Shown here piece by piece: positions 55,933 to 64,000 of a DNA stretch of 64,000 bases. The translations under genes were made by a program, and so were the position numbers. This DNA is from Vibrio azureus (lineage in GTDB: Bacteria; Pseudomonadota; Gammaproteobacteria; Enterobacterales; Vibrionaceae): positions 186,001 through 250,000 of the forward strand of contig NZ_CP018616.1 of assembly GCF_002849855.1 (NCBI RefSeq), read 5' to 3'. The notes below the pieces were generated by a model, which was not told the origin of the DNA, did not search any database, and saw only the letters and a program-made list of their open reading frames with translations. Each line of letters opens with the position of its first letter. Position 1 is the first letter of the stretch.

Positions 55933-57045
55933 TTAATTTTTTGACCTATATTGAGCTAAATTGTAGTACTGCGTAGCCATAAACTCTACAGTAAACTTTT
56001 TATTAAGAGGCACGATAAATTTATTCTTTTCCTTATGCAGCTCCAAGATTTTTTCTTTTAAACTTGAACTGTTTAACTCACAAAGGCAATGTTGATACGT
56101 CTCACCAAAAATTTCACTAGGGCCGCTTTGACAGTCGGTCGATATCGTAGGGGTACCTAATGCAATTGATTCTGCGATGACGATAGCAAAGCCTTCATAA
56201 TCGGAGCAAAGTATCAAACCAGCAGCATTTGCCAACCATGGGTAGGGATTCTCACAAAAGCCAAGAAGTTTAATTCTTTGAGCAGCATTGGGGTTATCAG
56301 TGATGATTCCTTGTATTCTCTGGGTTATTTCAGTATCTCTTTCTCCAAGTAAAACAAGGTCAGTATCTTTTATATCAGAATCAATATAGGATTTTACGAG
56401 GCGATCTTGCCGTTTAGCTTCATTAAAATTGCCAATATGGAGAAAGTAGTCTTTGTTAGGAGCAATGAATTCCTCTTGAGAGAGCGTAGCTATTGATTCC
56501 GTTGAAACACCATTATAAATAGTTGTGGTCCTGTTGATCTTAAAGTTTTTGTTTAGATCTTCTTCTATTCCTTTTGAGACGCAAATGACGGGTAAATTTC
56601 TGTAAATTAAAAAGATTTTTATTTTCTTGATGAGCTTGCCAAGAGTGTTTTTTTTGCTTAATTTATTTTTTGAAAGATTACTATGAACAACATGATAAGC
56701 ATTCTTAAACCGAGAGTATTTCATCACTTTTGATATGGTGTCTAAGTGGCAAATAATGAGGTCTGGCTCATCTTGTGTAATATTTTCTTTAATGTAATGA
56801 TCGATGATTTTACATTTACTCTTGTTGGCTATTTTTAAACCAAGAAAATTTCTCTTTTCAGTGTTTAGTTTATGTATTATTACAGATTTTGGTTCTGGTG
56901 TTAGGCCTTTATAGGGCTTTGTTGTAATAATATGAACAAAGCAATCCTCAAGTTTAGCTAACTCTTGACTTAAATTTATAACAGAGCTCTCTACACCTCC
57001 ACCTTTTAAGTGTGGGACAATCGAGATAATGGTCTTTTTTCTCAT
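55933..57045 (-). CDS. GT4-family glycosyltransferase
   Basis: 370 aa GT-B enzyme. N-terminal SIVPHLKGGGVESSVINLSQ glycine-rich loop, YFLHIGNFNEAKRQDRLVKS near residue 205 and CSDYEGFAIVIAESIALGTP near 290 with the E-x7-E motif. It is a core or O-antigen sugar transferase; donor and acceptor unknown. It sits one base from waaL and 9 from waaA. Codon use is more AT-rich than waaA, suggesting that this gene and waaL are part of the exchangeable section. Confidence 0.8.
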   Translation of the reverse strand: MRKKTIISIVPHLKGGGVESSVINLSQELAKLEDCFVHIITTKPYKGLTPEPKSVIIHKLNTEKRNFLGLKIANKSKCKIIDHYIKENITQDEPDLIICHLDTISKVMKYSRFKNAYHVVHSNLSKNKLSKKNTLGKLIKKIKIFLIYRNLPVICVSKGIEEDLNKNFKINRTTTIYNGVSTESIATLSQEEFIAPNKDYFLHIGNFNEAKRQDRLVKSYIDSDIKDTDLVLLGERDTEITQRIQGIITDNPNAAQRIKLLGFCENPYPWLANAAGLILCSDYEGFAIVIAESIALGTPTISTDCQSGPSEIFGETYQHCLCELNSSSLKEKILELHKEKNKFIVPLNKKFTVEFMATQYYNLAQYRSKN

Positions 57046-57054
57046 AATTATATT

Positions 57055-58326
57055 CTACCTATCATCTATCAATATTGATGTTGTTCTTTCAATTACGCCA
57101 ACTTGTCGTGACATAAAGTATTTTAAGTCTTTATTTATATTCTTAATATTGTGATTTGAGCTTAGTAAGATAATAATAGATTCTGATAGTGCTTGTTTAT
57201 GATCAATAATATTAATTATCTCTTTTTTGAGTAGTGTTGATACAATCAATTCAAAGTTATAATAACTTGGTCCGGTAATCACAGGGACCCCCAATGCTGC
57301 CGGCTCTAACACATTGTGTCCACCAACTTTATCGCCAATTAAACTACCACCCATAAAACAAACATCAGCAGCACCAATAAGAGTTAACATTTCACCCATG
57401 GTATCGCCAAGATACACTTGGGTCGATGTTGTTACGGCTTCTTGGCTTGTACGGCGAGCAGTTTCAAAGTCTAGCTTCTGGCAAAGCTCAAATACGTTGT
57501 CGAAACGTTCTGGATGGCGAGGAACAAGAATCAATAGTGCGTCAGGGTGTGACTCTAGAACTTGTTTATGCGCTTCAAGAACTTGCTCGTCCTCACCTTT
57601 GTGGGTACTTGCTGCAATCCAGACTGGGCGATCGCGGCCAAGTTCATTGCGCAGTGCTTTGCCTTGCTCTCTAACCGTATCCGATATTTGAATATCAAAC
57701 TTTATTGAGCCTGTAACAAAAAGTTTGTTTTTCTCGACCCCTAAACGTTCGAAACGCTCGGCATCTGACTCTGTCTGGCAAAGTACTTTATCCAGACAAG
57801 GGGCTAATAGGTTAAACAGTGGCTGAACTTTGGCGTAGTTCTTACACGACTTTTCAGATAGGCGAGCATTGACCACGATGATAGGGATTCCCGCATTATG
57901 GACAACATTAAGCGTGTTTGGCCAAAGCTCGGTTTCGATGATCAACATTTGCTTTGGGTGTATTGCCTTTAGAAAGCCTTTCACGGCAAAGCTAAAATCG
58001 ATAGGCATATAGCGGTGTTCAACTAAGTCACCCAACTTAGCAATTTGTTCTGCACCAGTGCTGGTTGTGGTGGTGACCAAAATAGGTTGGGTTGGGTTTT
58101 TCTTTTTTAACGCTTTAATGAGTGGAATAGCAGCGATGCTTTCACCTACCGAAACCGCATGAATCCAAATGGGGGGCTCAGTTGCTTCTAGCTTTGGAGT
58201 AATACCAAAATGCTCTTTCCATCGTTGGCCAAACTTGGGCTTGTTTGGTTTGCTTTTATACAAACCAAACAGTAGCAAAGGAGAAGCGATGGCGAGTAAT
58301 AAAGTATATAGGCCTCGAATTAGCAT
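57055..58326 (-). CDS. waaA: 3-deoxy-D-manno-octulosonic acid transferase WaaA
   Basis: 423 aa GT30. N-terminal membrane anchor (LYTLLLAIASPLLLFGLYKS), IWIHAVSVGESIAAIPLIKA near residue 55, LIIETELWPN near 130 and FMGGSLIGDKVGGHNVLEPA near 315. Transfers Kdo to lipid IVA on the cytoplasmic face. With KdkA present it is likely monofunctional. Its ATG overlaps waaF by 7 bases. The C-terminal 60 residues are unusually AT-rich and Ile/Asn-rich compared with the rest. Confidence 0.94.
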   Translation of the reverse strand: MLIRGLYTLLLAIASPLLLFGLYKSKPNKPKFGQRWKEHFGITPKLEATEPPIWIHAVSVGESIAAIPLIKALKKKNPTQPILVTTTTSTGAEQIAKLGDLVEHRYMPIDFSFAVKGFLKAIHPKQMLIIETELWPNTLNVVHNAGIPIIVVNARLSEKSCKNYAKVQPLFNLLAPCLDKVLCQTESDAERFERLGVEKNKLFVTGSIKFDIQISDTVREQGKALRNELGRDRPVWIAASTHKGEDEQVLEAHKQVLESHPDALLILVPRHPERFDNVFELCQKLDFETARRTSQEAVTTSTQVYLGDTMGEMLTLIGAADVCFMGGSLIGDKVGGHNVLEPAALGVPVITGPSYYNFELIVSTLLKKEIINIIDHKQALSESIIILLSSNHNIKNINKDLKYFMSRQVGVIERTTSILIDDR

Positions 58327-59375
58327 GAGCTGACCGTTATTGCTTCCAGTTTTTGAATACTACTGAGTACTTGCTTCGGGGATAACTCAGTTAAACACTT
58401 AAGGTGCTTAAACTCACACTCACGCTTAAAGCATGGACGACAGTCAATGTCAGTGTGAACAATCTCTACCTTTTCCGCCAGTGGTGGCGTGTATTTGGGT
58501 GAGGTTGAACCATAAACTGCCACCACATTACAACCAACGGCCGCTGCCACGTGCATAAGGCCTGAGTCGTTTGCTACTACAGTTTGACACGCCGCCAGCA
58601 GATCAACTGCTTCAATCAGGCTTGTTTGCCCGGCTAAAACATGAATTTGGTGCTGATGTTCCTGAGGGACTAATTGTTTGATGTTGTTACAGGTCTCCAG
58701 GTCTTTTTGTGAGCCAAATAGCCACACTTGTTTTCCTGAATGCGCCATTGCTGAGGCGACTTCTGCATAGTGCGCTTCGGGCCATTTTTTCGCAGGGCCA
58801 AACTCCGCACCTGGGCATAGGCCAATAGCAGGCGCTTCTTGGTTGAGATTAAACTTAGCAATAGCTTCAGCTTGCTCTTGTTTATCAATAAACAGGCTTG
58901 GGCGAGGTAGGGTTTCTAAACCACCCAGTGAGGAGGAGTCAACCATCTCCGTTTGTGAATAGGCTAATGCCACATAGCGTTCAACCATGAATTGAAAAGA
59001 CTTCATATTTGGACGCAAGTCATTAAGCAGCCCGTAGCGCATTTCGCCTTTCCAGCCCGTGCGAAGCGGAATATTGGCAAACCAAGGAATCAGGGCAGAT
59101 TTTGCCGACTTAGGCAGAATGTAAGCGTGATCATATTGCTTTTCACGTAGAGACTTGCCAATTTCACGGCGACCCAATAAGTTGAACTCACCATGACCGA
59201 TAGGCATTTCAATCGCTTGGTGGATCTCTGGCATACGCTCAAGAATGGGTTTACACCAACCGGGTGCAATTACGTCAATTTGGCTTTGTGGATGAAGCTG
59301 CTTTAAAACGATGTACAGTGACTGGGACATCACCATATCACCAACCCAAGATGGTCCGATGATGAGTATTTTCAT
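58320..59375 (-). CDS. waaF: ADP-heptose:LPS heptosyltransferase II WaaF
   Basis: 351 aa GT9. ILIIGPSWVGDMVMSQSLYI at the start, GLCPGAEFGPAKKWPEAHYA near residue 185, and ANDSGLMHVAAAVGCNVVAV YGSTSPKYTPP near 265. It adds the second heptose of the inner core. The stop overlaps the waaA start, and the ATG overlaps the upstream GT25 gene stop by 4 bases, so the three genes form one operon. Confidence 0.94.
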   Translation of the reverse strand: MKILIIGPSWVGDMVMSQSLYIVLKQLHPQSQIDVIAPGWCKPILERMPEIHQAIEMPIGHGEFNLLGRREIGKSLREKQYDHAYILPKSAKSALIPWFANIPLRTGWKGEMRYGLLNDLRPNMKSFQFMVERYVALAYSQTEMVDSSSLGGLETLPRPSLFIDKQEQAEAIAKFNLNQEAPAIGLCPGAEFGPAKKWPEAHYAEVASAMAHSGKQVWLFGSQKDLETCNNIKQLVPQEHQHQIHVLAGQTSLIEAVDLLAACQTVVANDSGLMHVAAAVGCNVVAVYGSTSPKYTPPLAEKVEIVHTDIDCRPCFKRECEFKHLKCLTELSPKQVLSSIQKLEAITVSSC

Positions 59376-60106
59376 GCTTTGTTCTTCCAGTACATAAACT
59401 TAAGAATGGACTCGTAGGTTCTGAAGAGCTCTGCGTAGATCTTATTAGGTAGGGTCATCTTCGACTTGTCTTTTCTTTTAGTACCAATGGTTGAAGCGAT
59501 TTGAGCTCTAGTGAAAAGGTCTGGGGCAACGCTGTAAGTCTGAACATTATGGCGCCATGGTTTTTCCATGTAGTCATCGACTGGTTCGATAAACTCTTGA
59601 GCATGTCTAACAAACTTAGAGGCAGCTTTCGGTGTGACAATATAAGCGGTGGTACCACAAGTCCCAGCAGAGTAGCCTCCGAGCATATGATTATCATCAA
59701 TCGGTGCGATTGGAGTGAATACCCGCTTCTTAGTGGCAGACAACTTAATGTAGTCATAAGTAGAAGTCAGCGGAAAGGTATGTGCGAGTATTTGCTTCAA
59801 TCCTTCTACAGGATCGACGTTATCTTCTAAGATGATTATCGGTTCATCGAGCTCAGTACAGCGAACCCACAACTCGTAGTGGCTTGAGAAGCAGGCTACT
59901 TCACTGGCTTTTAATTGATACCCTTTGCGGTGCTGAGTAATGGTTGGACGGTTTTTTTCTGAATGAAGAAAACCGTCAATAGAGCCATCTACGGCATCAA
60001 AAAATTCAAACTCAACGCCCTGTTGTTTTAACCTTTCTTCTATACGTTCTCGGCGATCTAGCGATCGAGCCAAGCTTACGACAAATACTTTCACTGAACT
60101 TTCCAA
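59372..60106 (-). CDS. GT25-family LPS glycosyltransferase, second copy
   Basis: 244 aa. VKVFVVSLARSLDRRERIEE, FFDAVDGS, ASEVACFSSHYELWVRCTEL and IIILEDNVDP near residue 92, then GGYSAGTCGTTAYIVTPKAA, are the family 25 pattern (LOS beta-galactosyl/glucosyltransferases). As in the first copy, EDD is EDN. It overlaps both the acyltransferase (16 bases) and waaF (4 bases). Confidence 0.85.
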   Translation of the reverse strand: MESSVKVFVVSLARSLDRRERIEERLKQQGVEFEFFDAVDGSIDGFLHSEKNRPTITQHRKGYQLKASEVACFSSHYELWVRCTELDEPIIILEDNVDPVEGLKQILAHTFPLTSTYDYIKLSATKKRVFTPIAPIDDNHMLGGYSAGTCGTTAYIVTPKAASKFVRHAQEFIEPVDDYMEKPWRHNVQTYSVAPDLFTRAQIASTIGTKRKDKSKMTLPNKIYAELFRTYESILKFMYWKNKA

Positions 60107-61077
60107 TCGCTATCATATCTCGGTTTAAAGAGGTTGTAATAATTATTGCCATTTTCTTGTGAGCGGAGCAACTGCAGTATCCACATATATTGTTCAGGTT
60201 TACTGGCAACAAAGTACTCAATTGCTTGGTTACAAGTACGTGCATCTTGTTCTTCACCTTTGTCTAACTCGAACGCCGGTAAGATTTCGATATCAAACGA
60301 GCCATCTTCGCTATTTATTGAAGCGAACATAGGCAACACTTTAGCGCGCGATAGTTTGGCAATTTTACCTAAGCCAGGCAGGGTGGCTTTACGAGTGGCA
60401 AAAAAATCGACAAACACACTGTGCTCAGGACCATGATCCTGATCGGGCAGGTAGTAGCCAATATAGCCATCGCGAATCGATTTTAAAAACGGTTTAATAC
60501 CGCCAGAGCGTTCGTAAACGCGGCCGCCATATTGCACTCGTTGTCGGTGCATCAACCAATCTGCGACTTCGTTTTTCTGTTTCTTTGCCATGGCTGATAC
60601 CGGCATGCCCATCGAAGCAAGCAATACCGCTGGCACATCAATAGCCCAAGAATGTGGCACCATCAAAATGACTTTTTCATCGTTATCAATGTGCTTTTGT
60701 AGGATGTCTAAACCACGGATCTGACAACGTCGCTGCAACCACTTAGACGAACGTAAGCTGAGTAAGCCAAAGCGAAAGAAAAACAAAGCGGCGGTGTAAA
60801 GTGTCTTTTCAATTAAAGCTTCACGTTCTGCAAATGATTTTTCAGGAAAACACAGCTCGAAGTTCACTCTAATTCGATGAATTGGGCCTTTGGAAGACTT
60901 AACCATTTTGCTGGCGATGATTTTAGCCAGCCATTTTTGCAGGCTAAAAGGCAGTAGAGAAAGAGGCACAGCAAGTATCACCCCAAGCCAAGTAAGCCAA
61001 TATTTGGGCGCAAGGAAATGGCGCTGAAAGACTGGGTTATAGGCCTTAGGATCGAAGTCATTACGTTGTTCAGTCAT
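60091..61077 (-). CDS. lpxM: Lipid A late acyltransferase, LpxM/LpxN type
   Basis: 328 aa. Membrane anchor YWLTWLGVILAVPLSLLPFS, HX4D catalytic motif in MVPHSWAIDVPAVLLASMGM near residue 145 (LpxM has HGWAVD) and YYLPDQDHGPEHSVFVDFFA near 225. It adds a further secondary acyl chain. In V. cholerae a related enzyme (LpxN) adds 3-hydroxylaurate, a determinant of polymyxin resistance; whether this copy does so is unknown. It is the first gene of the acyltransferase-GT25-waaF-waaA operon. Confidence 0.85.
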   Translation of the reverse strand: MTEQRNDFDPKAYNPVFQRHFLAPKYWLTWLGVILAVPLSLLPFSLQKWLAKIIASKMVKSSKGPIHRIRVNFELCFPEKSFAEREALIEKTLYTAALFFFRFGLLSLRSSKWLQRRCQIRGLDILQKHIDNDEKVILMVPHSWAIDVPAVLLASMGMPVSAMAKKQKNEVADWLMHRQRVQYGGRVYERSGGIKPFLKSIRDGYIGYYLPDQDHGPEHSVFVDFFATRKATLPGLGKIAKLSRAKVLPMFASINSEDGSFDIEILPAFELDKGEEQDARTCNQAIEYFVASKPEQYMWILQLLRSQENGNNYYNLFKPRYDSDWKVQ

Positions 61078-61152
61078 CAGTTTGCAAGTACCTAGTACAA
61101 AGGAAAAAGCCGTCGCTCATCACTCAATTGATATTTTTAACTATAACAGAAT

Positions 61153-61182
61153 AAACAAGGCAGGGGATATCCTGCCTTGTTT
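61153..61182 (-). terminator. Terminator of rfaD
   Basis: AAACAAGGCAGG (61153-61164) and CCTGCCTTGTTT (61171-61182) form a perfect 12-bp stem with a 6-base loop, 13 bases past the rfaD stop. Read on the minus strand it ends in TTGTTTATT. Confidence 0.85.
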
Positions 61183-61195
61183 GATAGCAATAAGA

Positions 61196-62137
61196 TTAAC
61201 CGTTTTGTATCGCAAGATATTCTGCGACACCTTGTGCTACGGTTTTGAACTCGACGTCACAGCCAGCCGCACGAAGCTTAGTAAGATCGGCTTGAGTGAA
61301 TTCTTGGTAAGCACCTTTTAAGTGCTCTGGGAATGGGATGGTCTCGATTTCACCTTTGCCATGGTATTGGATCACCGCTTTGGCAATCTCTTCAAAAGAC
61401 TCAGCATTACCTGTGCCTAAATTAAAAATACCTGATACTGCATGGTTTAAAAACCATAGGTTAACCGCTGCGACATCACCGACATAAACAAAGTCACGCT
61501 TAAAATGGCCGCTACCTGCAAACAGTTTTGGATTTTCACCTGCGTTCATTTGGTTATTCAGGTGGAAAGCAACAGAGGCCATGCTGCCTTTGTGATCTTC
61601 ACGTGGGCCATAAACATTAAAGTAACGGAAGCCAGTGATTTGCGACAGTTTCTCACCATGTTGCTCGGCATCTTGCCATAAGCGACGTACGTAGTTATCG
61701 AACTGCTGTTTAGAGTAACCGTAAACGTTAAGAGCACCTTCGTACTCACGTTCTTCAATGAAGGTTTCGGTTTCGCCATATGTGGCAGCAGATGAAGCAT
61801 AAAGGAAAGGAATTTCACGGTCTAAGCAGTAATGCAGCAGCTCTTTTGAATACTCGTAGTTATTGAGCATCATGTATTTGCCGTCCCACTCGGTCGTCGC
61901 AGAGCAAGCCCCTTCATGAAATACCGCTTCGATAGGACCGAAATCATCGCCAGCCATCACTTGTGTAAGAAAGTCATCACGATCCATGTAATCGGTGATA
62001 TCCAGATCAACCAGATTTTTAAACTTTTTACCGTTTTTTAGGTTATCAACCACCAGAATATCGTTAATTCCTGCTTCGTTGAGTGCTTTAACAATATTGC
62101 TGCCAATCATGCCAGCACCACCAGTTACGATGATCAT
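61196..62137 (-). CDS. rfaD: ADP-L-glycero-D-manno-heptose 6-epimerase
   Basis: Also called HldD/GmhD; makes the heptose donor used by WaaC/WaaF. 313 aa. NADP site [20 protein letters not shown] near residue 4, catalytic [15 protein letters not shown] near 138 (Tyr-x3-Lys), and [20 protein letters not shown] near 170. In Vibrio this gene marks one border of the O-antigen/capsule locus. Confidence 0.95.
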   Translation of the reverse strand: MIIVTGGAGMIGSNIVKALNEAGINDILVVDNLKNGKKFKNLVDLDITDYMDRDDFLTQVMAGDDFGPIEAVFHEGACSATTEWDGKYMMLNNYEYSKELLHYCLDREIPFLYASSAATYGETETFIEEREYEGALNVYGYSKQQFDNYVRRLWQDAEQHGEKLSQITGFRYFNVYGPREDHKGSMASVAFHLNNQMNAGENPKLFAGSGHFKRDFVYVGDVAAVNLWFLNHAVSGIFNLGTGNAESFEEIAKAVIQYHGKGEIETIPFPEHLKGAYQEFTQADLTKLRAAGCDVEFKTVAQGVAEYLAIQNG

Positions 62138-62214
62138 AAGACTTCCACCATAGATTAAAATTTTCTTCAGAATTTTAGCAAGAAACGGAAAGTAGCGCTA
62201 TTGGTAGGGATAAA

Positions 62215-62273
62215 CTAGGTTCTAGGTTCTAGGACCTAGGACCTATGACCTATGACCTAGAACCTAGAACCTT
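62215..62273. repeat. CTAGG-family inverted repeat upstream of rfaD
   Basis: Arms AGGTTCTAGGTTCTAGG (62217-62233) and CCTAGAACCTAGAACCT (62256-62272) are perfectly complementary over 17 bp, enclosing further GACCTAGGACCTATGACCTA units. It is the same repeat family as at 38371 and 39102-39420 and could form a long hairpin or cruciform in the 221-bp gap ahead of rfaD. Confidence 0.8.
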
Positions 62274-62358
62274 TCCCATATTCCGTATACCAAAAATATA
62301 TTCAAGAACTGTTGAAACACACGAAACACCCTGTATGCTCCTTCTAGGACCCTAAAAC

Positions 62359-64000
62359 CTACTCCCCAGACGCATTCGGACGTTGATACCACGGATTACG
62401 TTCATCCGTTAGCTCAATCAAGCTGTATTTACGTCCTAGCTTTTGACCACCATCTCGAGTGAGAGGCTGCCAGCTAAAGAAGGCGCGATTATTACTTGGC
62501 TTCACCGTCATAATATCGAATGGAATCGAGACATAGAATCCTTTGGTAAAGCTGCCTTCACCAAACTCATCGGCTGATAAATCACTGATTGAAGCAAACG
62601 CTCCGGCAATGACACCACTCTTAAACTGTTTTGCGACATTGATCTGAGTACCCACATCACCGGCTAAGAACTGACCGACATCGACTTGGATCATTAAGTC
62701 TTGTAGGAAATTCCATTGCGGGAAGTAATAGCCAGACACAAAGCCAGTAAAGCCTTTATCGATCACTTCAAATGGGCGGCCGTATTCAGGGATTTGCTGC
62801 CATTTTTGATCGTAGACACCGAAGTAGCTTTGCGGGTCACGCTGAGAGATCAGGTTAATATCGGCACCGATGGCCCAGTTTGCGCCTTGTGGACGGTAAA
62901 GCACTTCGGTACCAACCCCTGCAAACATACTCTCGAGATAACCGGCATAAACTTGCTGATCAACGCTATCGCCATACTCTTGGAACCACGTCATTTGAAG
63001 GTTAGACATGGTCACAGGGTGCTCATTTTGGTAAGCACGGAACATGGTACGCACGCGAGGAACCGAAGTCGCATCTGGTGGAGTGACGAAGTTAAATTTA
63101 TCGTAGTTGTTGTACCAATCCCAGTAGAGAGAGCCGCCAAATTCGAGATTATCAGTCAGCCAGTAGGAAGCGCTGCCAGTTAAACCGACACTGAATAAAT
63201 AGAATGATTCAGGGTTACCCAATGTTTGAGCCAACTTTGGCGAGAAGCCCCAATCAAAACGCTCAAAGCCATCATAAGTGGGTGTCCCTTGCGGCTGTGC
63301 ACTTGAGTTGGAGGTGGCATCTTCAATGCTTGGGTTGAGATAATTTACTTCAGCAAAGTCGCGATACTTGTTTTTATCGATCACGGTTTGGTTGCTTAAA
63401 ATACCGCCATTACGCTCGTTGATGGTAAAAGTCTCAATCTCTTGAGGCATCTGGTTGGTTAATACCGCTGCGGCTTTTTCATGCGCTTCTTTACGATCGC
63501 GGTATTTCTTCTGTTCACCGACGACAGATACCGTGTCACCATCGACATAAATTTGGGTATTTTGATAGCCTGCAATCTTATCCAGATCTTCTGTGACACG
63601 TTGCCAATCAACATCCGACAACTGATCTGGTTGCTGTTGGCTTATGGCTGGAGTTGGGGTATCACGCCAAAACGATGGCATATCATTAAAGTTGGTATTG
63701 AGGCTAATCCCTGCAACTAAAGTATCCCCGCGCTCATAACTTAAGCGCAGATCGCCCATGGTGCCTAAACGGTAAAGTGCACCGATGTTCCATGGCGTGT
63801 GGGGTGTCATATTAACGTCACCGCGCATGACAGGAAAATCTTCGCTATAGTCGTTACTGTCGTATTCAAGCTTAAAACGCAGTGGAGCATATAAGGTTTG
63901 ATATTCAATGCCACCAAAGAGAGCCGAAGTGCCTTTAAACCAACGTTCAAAATCGACACTGCCGCCTGTTCCTTTATAGTCGGATGGACGAGAGCAGTAT
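62359..64000 (-). CDS. YjbH/WbfB-like outer-membrane polysaccharide protein, partial
   Basis: 547 codons of a C-terminal part; the frame stays open to base 64000, so the N-terminus is outside and the ATG at 63828 is internal. Preceding residues read ERWFKGTSALFGGIEYQTLY, followed by LGTMGDLRLSYERGDTLVAG and long beta-strand-like segments (YLFSVGLTGSASYWLTDNLE; VDVGQFLAGDVGTQINVAKQ), the pattern of YjbH/GfcD barrel proteins tied to exopolysaccharide secretion. WbfB of V. cholerae O139, near rfaD, has the same type, so this is probably the first gene of the capsule/O-antigen block. Confidence 0.82.
   Translation of the reverse strand, partial: YCSRPSDYKGTGGSVDFERWFKGTSALFGGIEYQTLYAPLRFKLEYDSNDYSEDFPVMRGDVNMTPHTPWNIGALYRLGTMGDLRLSYERGDTLVAGISLNTNFNDMPSFWRDTPTPAISQQQPDQLSDVDWQRVTEDLDKIAGYQNTQIYVDGDTVSVVGEQKKYRDRKEAHEKAAAVLTNQMPQEIETFTINERNGGILSNQTVIDKNKYRDFAEVNYLNPSIEDATSNSSAQPQGTPTYDGFERFDWGFSPKLAQTLGNPESFYLFSVGLTGSASYWLTDNLEFGGSLYWDWYNNYDKFNFVTPPDATSVPRVRTMFRAYQNEHPVTMSNLQMTWFQEYGDSVDQQVYAGYLESMFAGVGTEVLYRPQGANWAIGADINLISQRDPQSYFGVYDQKWQQIPEYGRPFEVIDKGFTGFVSGYYFPQWNFLQDLMIQVDVGQFLAGDVGTQINVAKQFKSGVIAGAFASISDLSADEFGEGSFTKGFYVSIPFDIMTVKPSNNRAFFSWQPLTRDGGQKLGRKYSLIELTDERNPWYQRPNASGE

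Overview
The window looks like chromosome I of a Vibrio species. The evidence is a TonB2-type energy cluster with TtpC and a DUF3450 protein, the Kdo kinase KdkA beside the waa genes, the order gmk-rpoZ-spoT-trmH-recG, and the polysaccharide locus starting just past rfaD. No rRNA, tRNA, CRISPR array or transposase gene was seen. Coding is dense, and most neighbouring genes on one strand are a few bases apart or overlap.

Layout. (1) 1-8.0 kb: the end of ompR, envZ, then on the minus strand gmk, rpoZ, spoT, trmH and recG. (2) 8.2-21.4 kb: an AT-rich Tad (tight adherence, type IVc pilus) locus. Two near-identical Flp pilins lie on the minus strand. Divergent from them is a 13-cistron plus-strand run: a third pilin, prepilin peptidase, RcpC, RcpA, a lipoprotein, TadZ, TadA, TadB, a frameshifted TadC, TadD and TadE/F/G-like pseudopilins. 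It ends with an OmpA-like protein, a ToxR-like membrane-bound regulator and a small exported protein. (3) 21.4-29.3 kb (minus): a TonB-dependent receptor followed by DUF3450, TtpC, ExbB, ExbD, TonB and a TPR protein. (4) 30.1-35.8 kb (plus): a YejABEF-like peptide ABC importer with two separate ATPases. (5) 36-45.9 kb: a BOF protein, yicC, rph-pyrE, lpxL, slmA, coaBC, radC, rpmB-rpmG and mutM, with several intergenic repeat families. (6) 46-62.1 kb: LPS core synthesis, comprising GT2, GT4, GT9, GT25, GT30 and GT90 glycosyltransferases, kdkA, dgkA, waaL, waaA, waaF, an LpxM-type acyltransferase and rfaD, with coaD embedded. A lone rmlB is followed by a deletion scar. (7) 62.4-64 kb: the C-terminal part of a YjbH/WbfB-like protein, probably the edge of the capsule/O-antigen locus.

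How the parts fit. The LPS block makes and assembles lipid A-Kdo-heptose core and ligates O-antigen. The Tad block should build an adhesive pilus, with its own terminal regulator cassette, although tadC carries a -1 frameshift exactly at a slippery-type A-AAA-AAC heptamer. The outer-membrane receptor with its TonB system and the divergent peptide importer could form one two-membrane uptake route.

The observations most worth following are the tadC frameshift, the rmlA/pyruvyltransferase fusion scar behind rmlB, the perfect 20-bp palindrome between the divergent pilin operons, the regulator cassette closing the tad operon, and two families of structured intergenic repeats.
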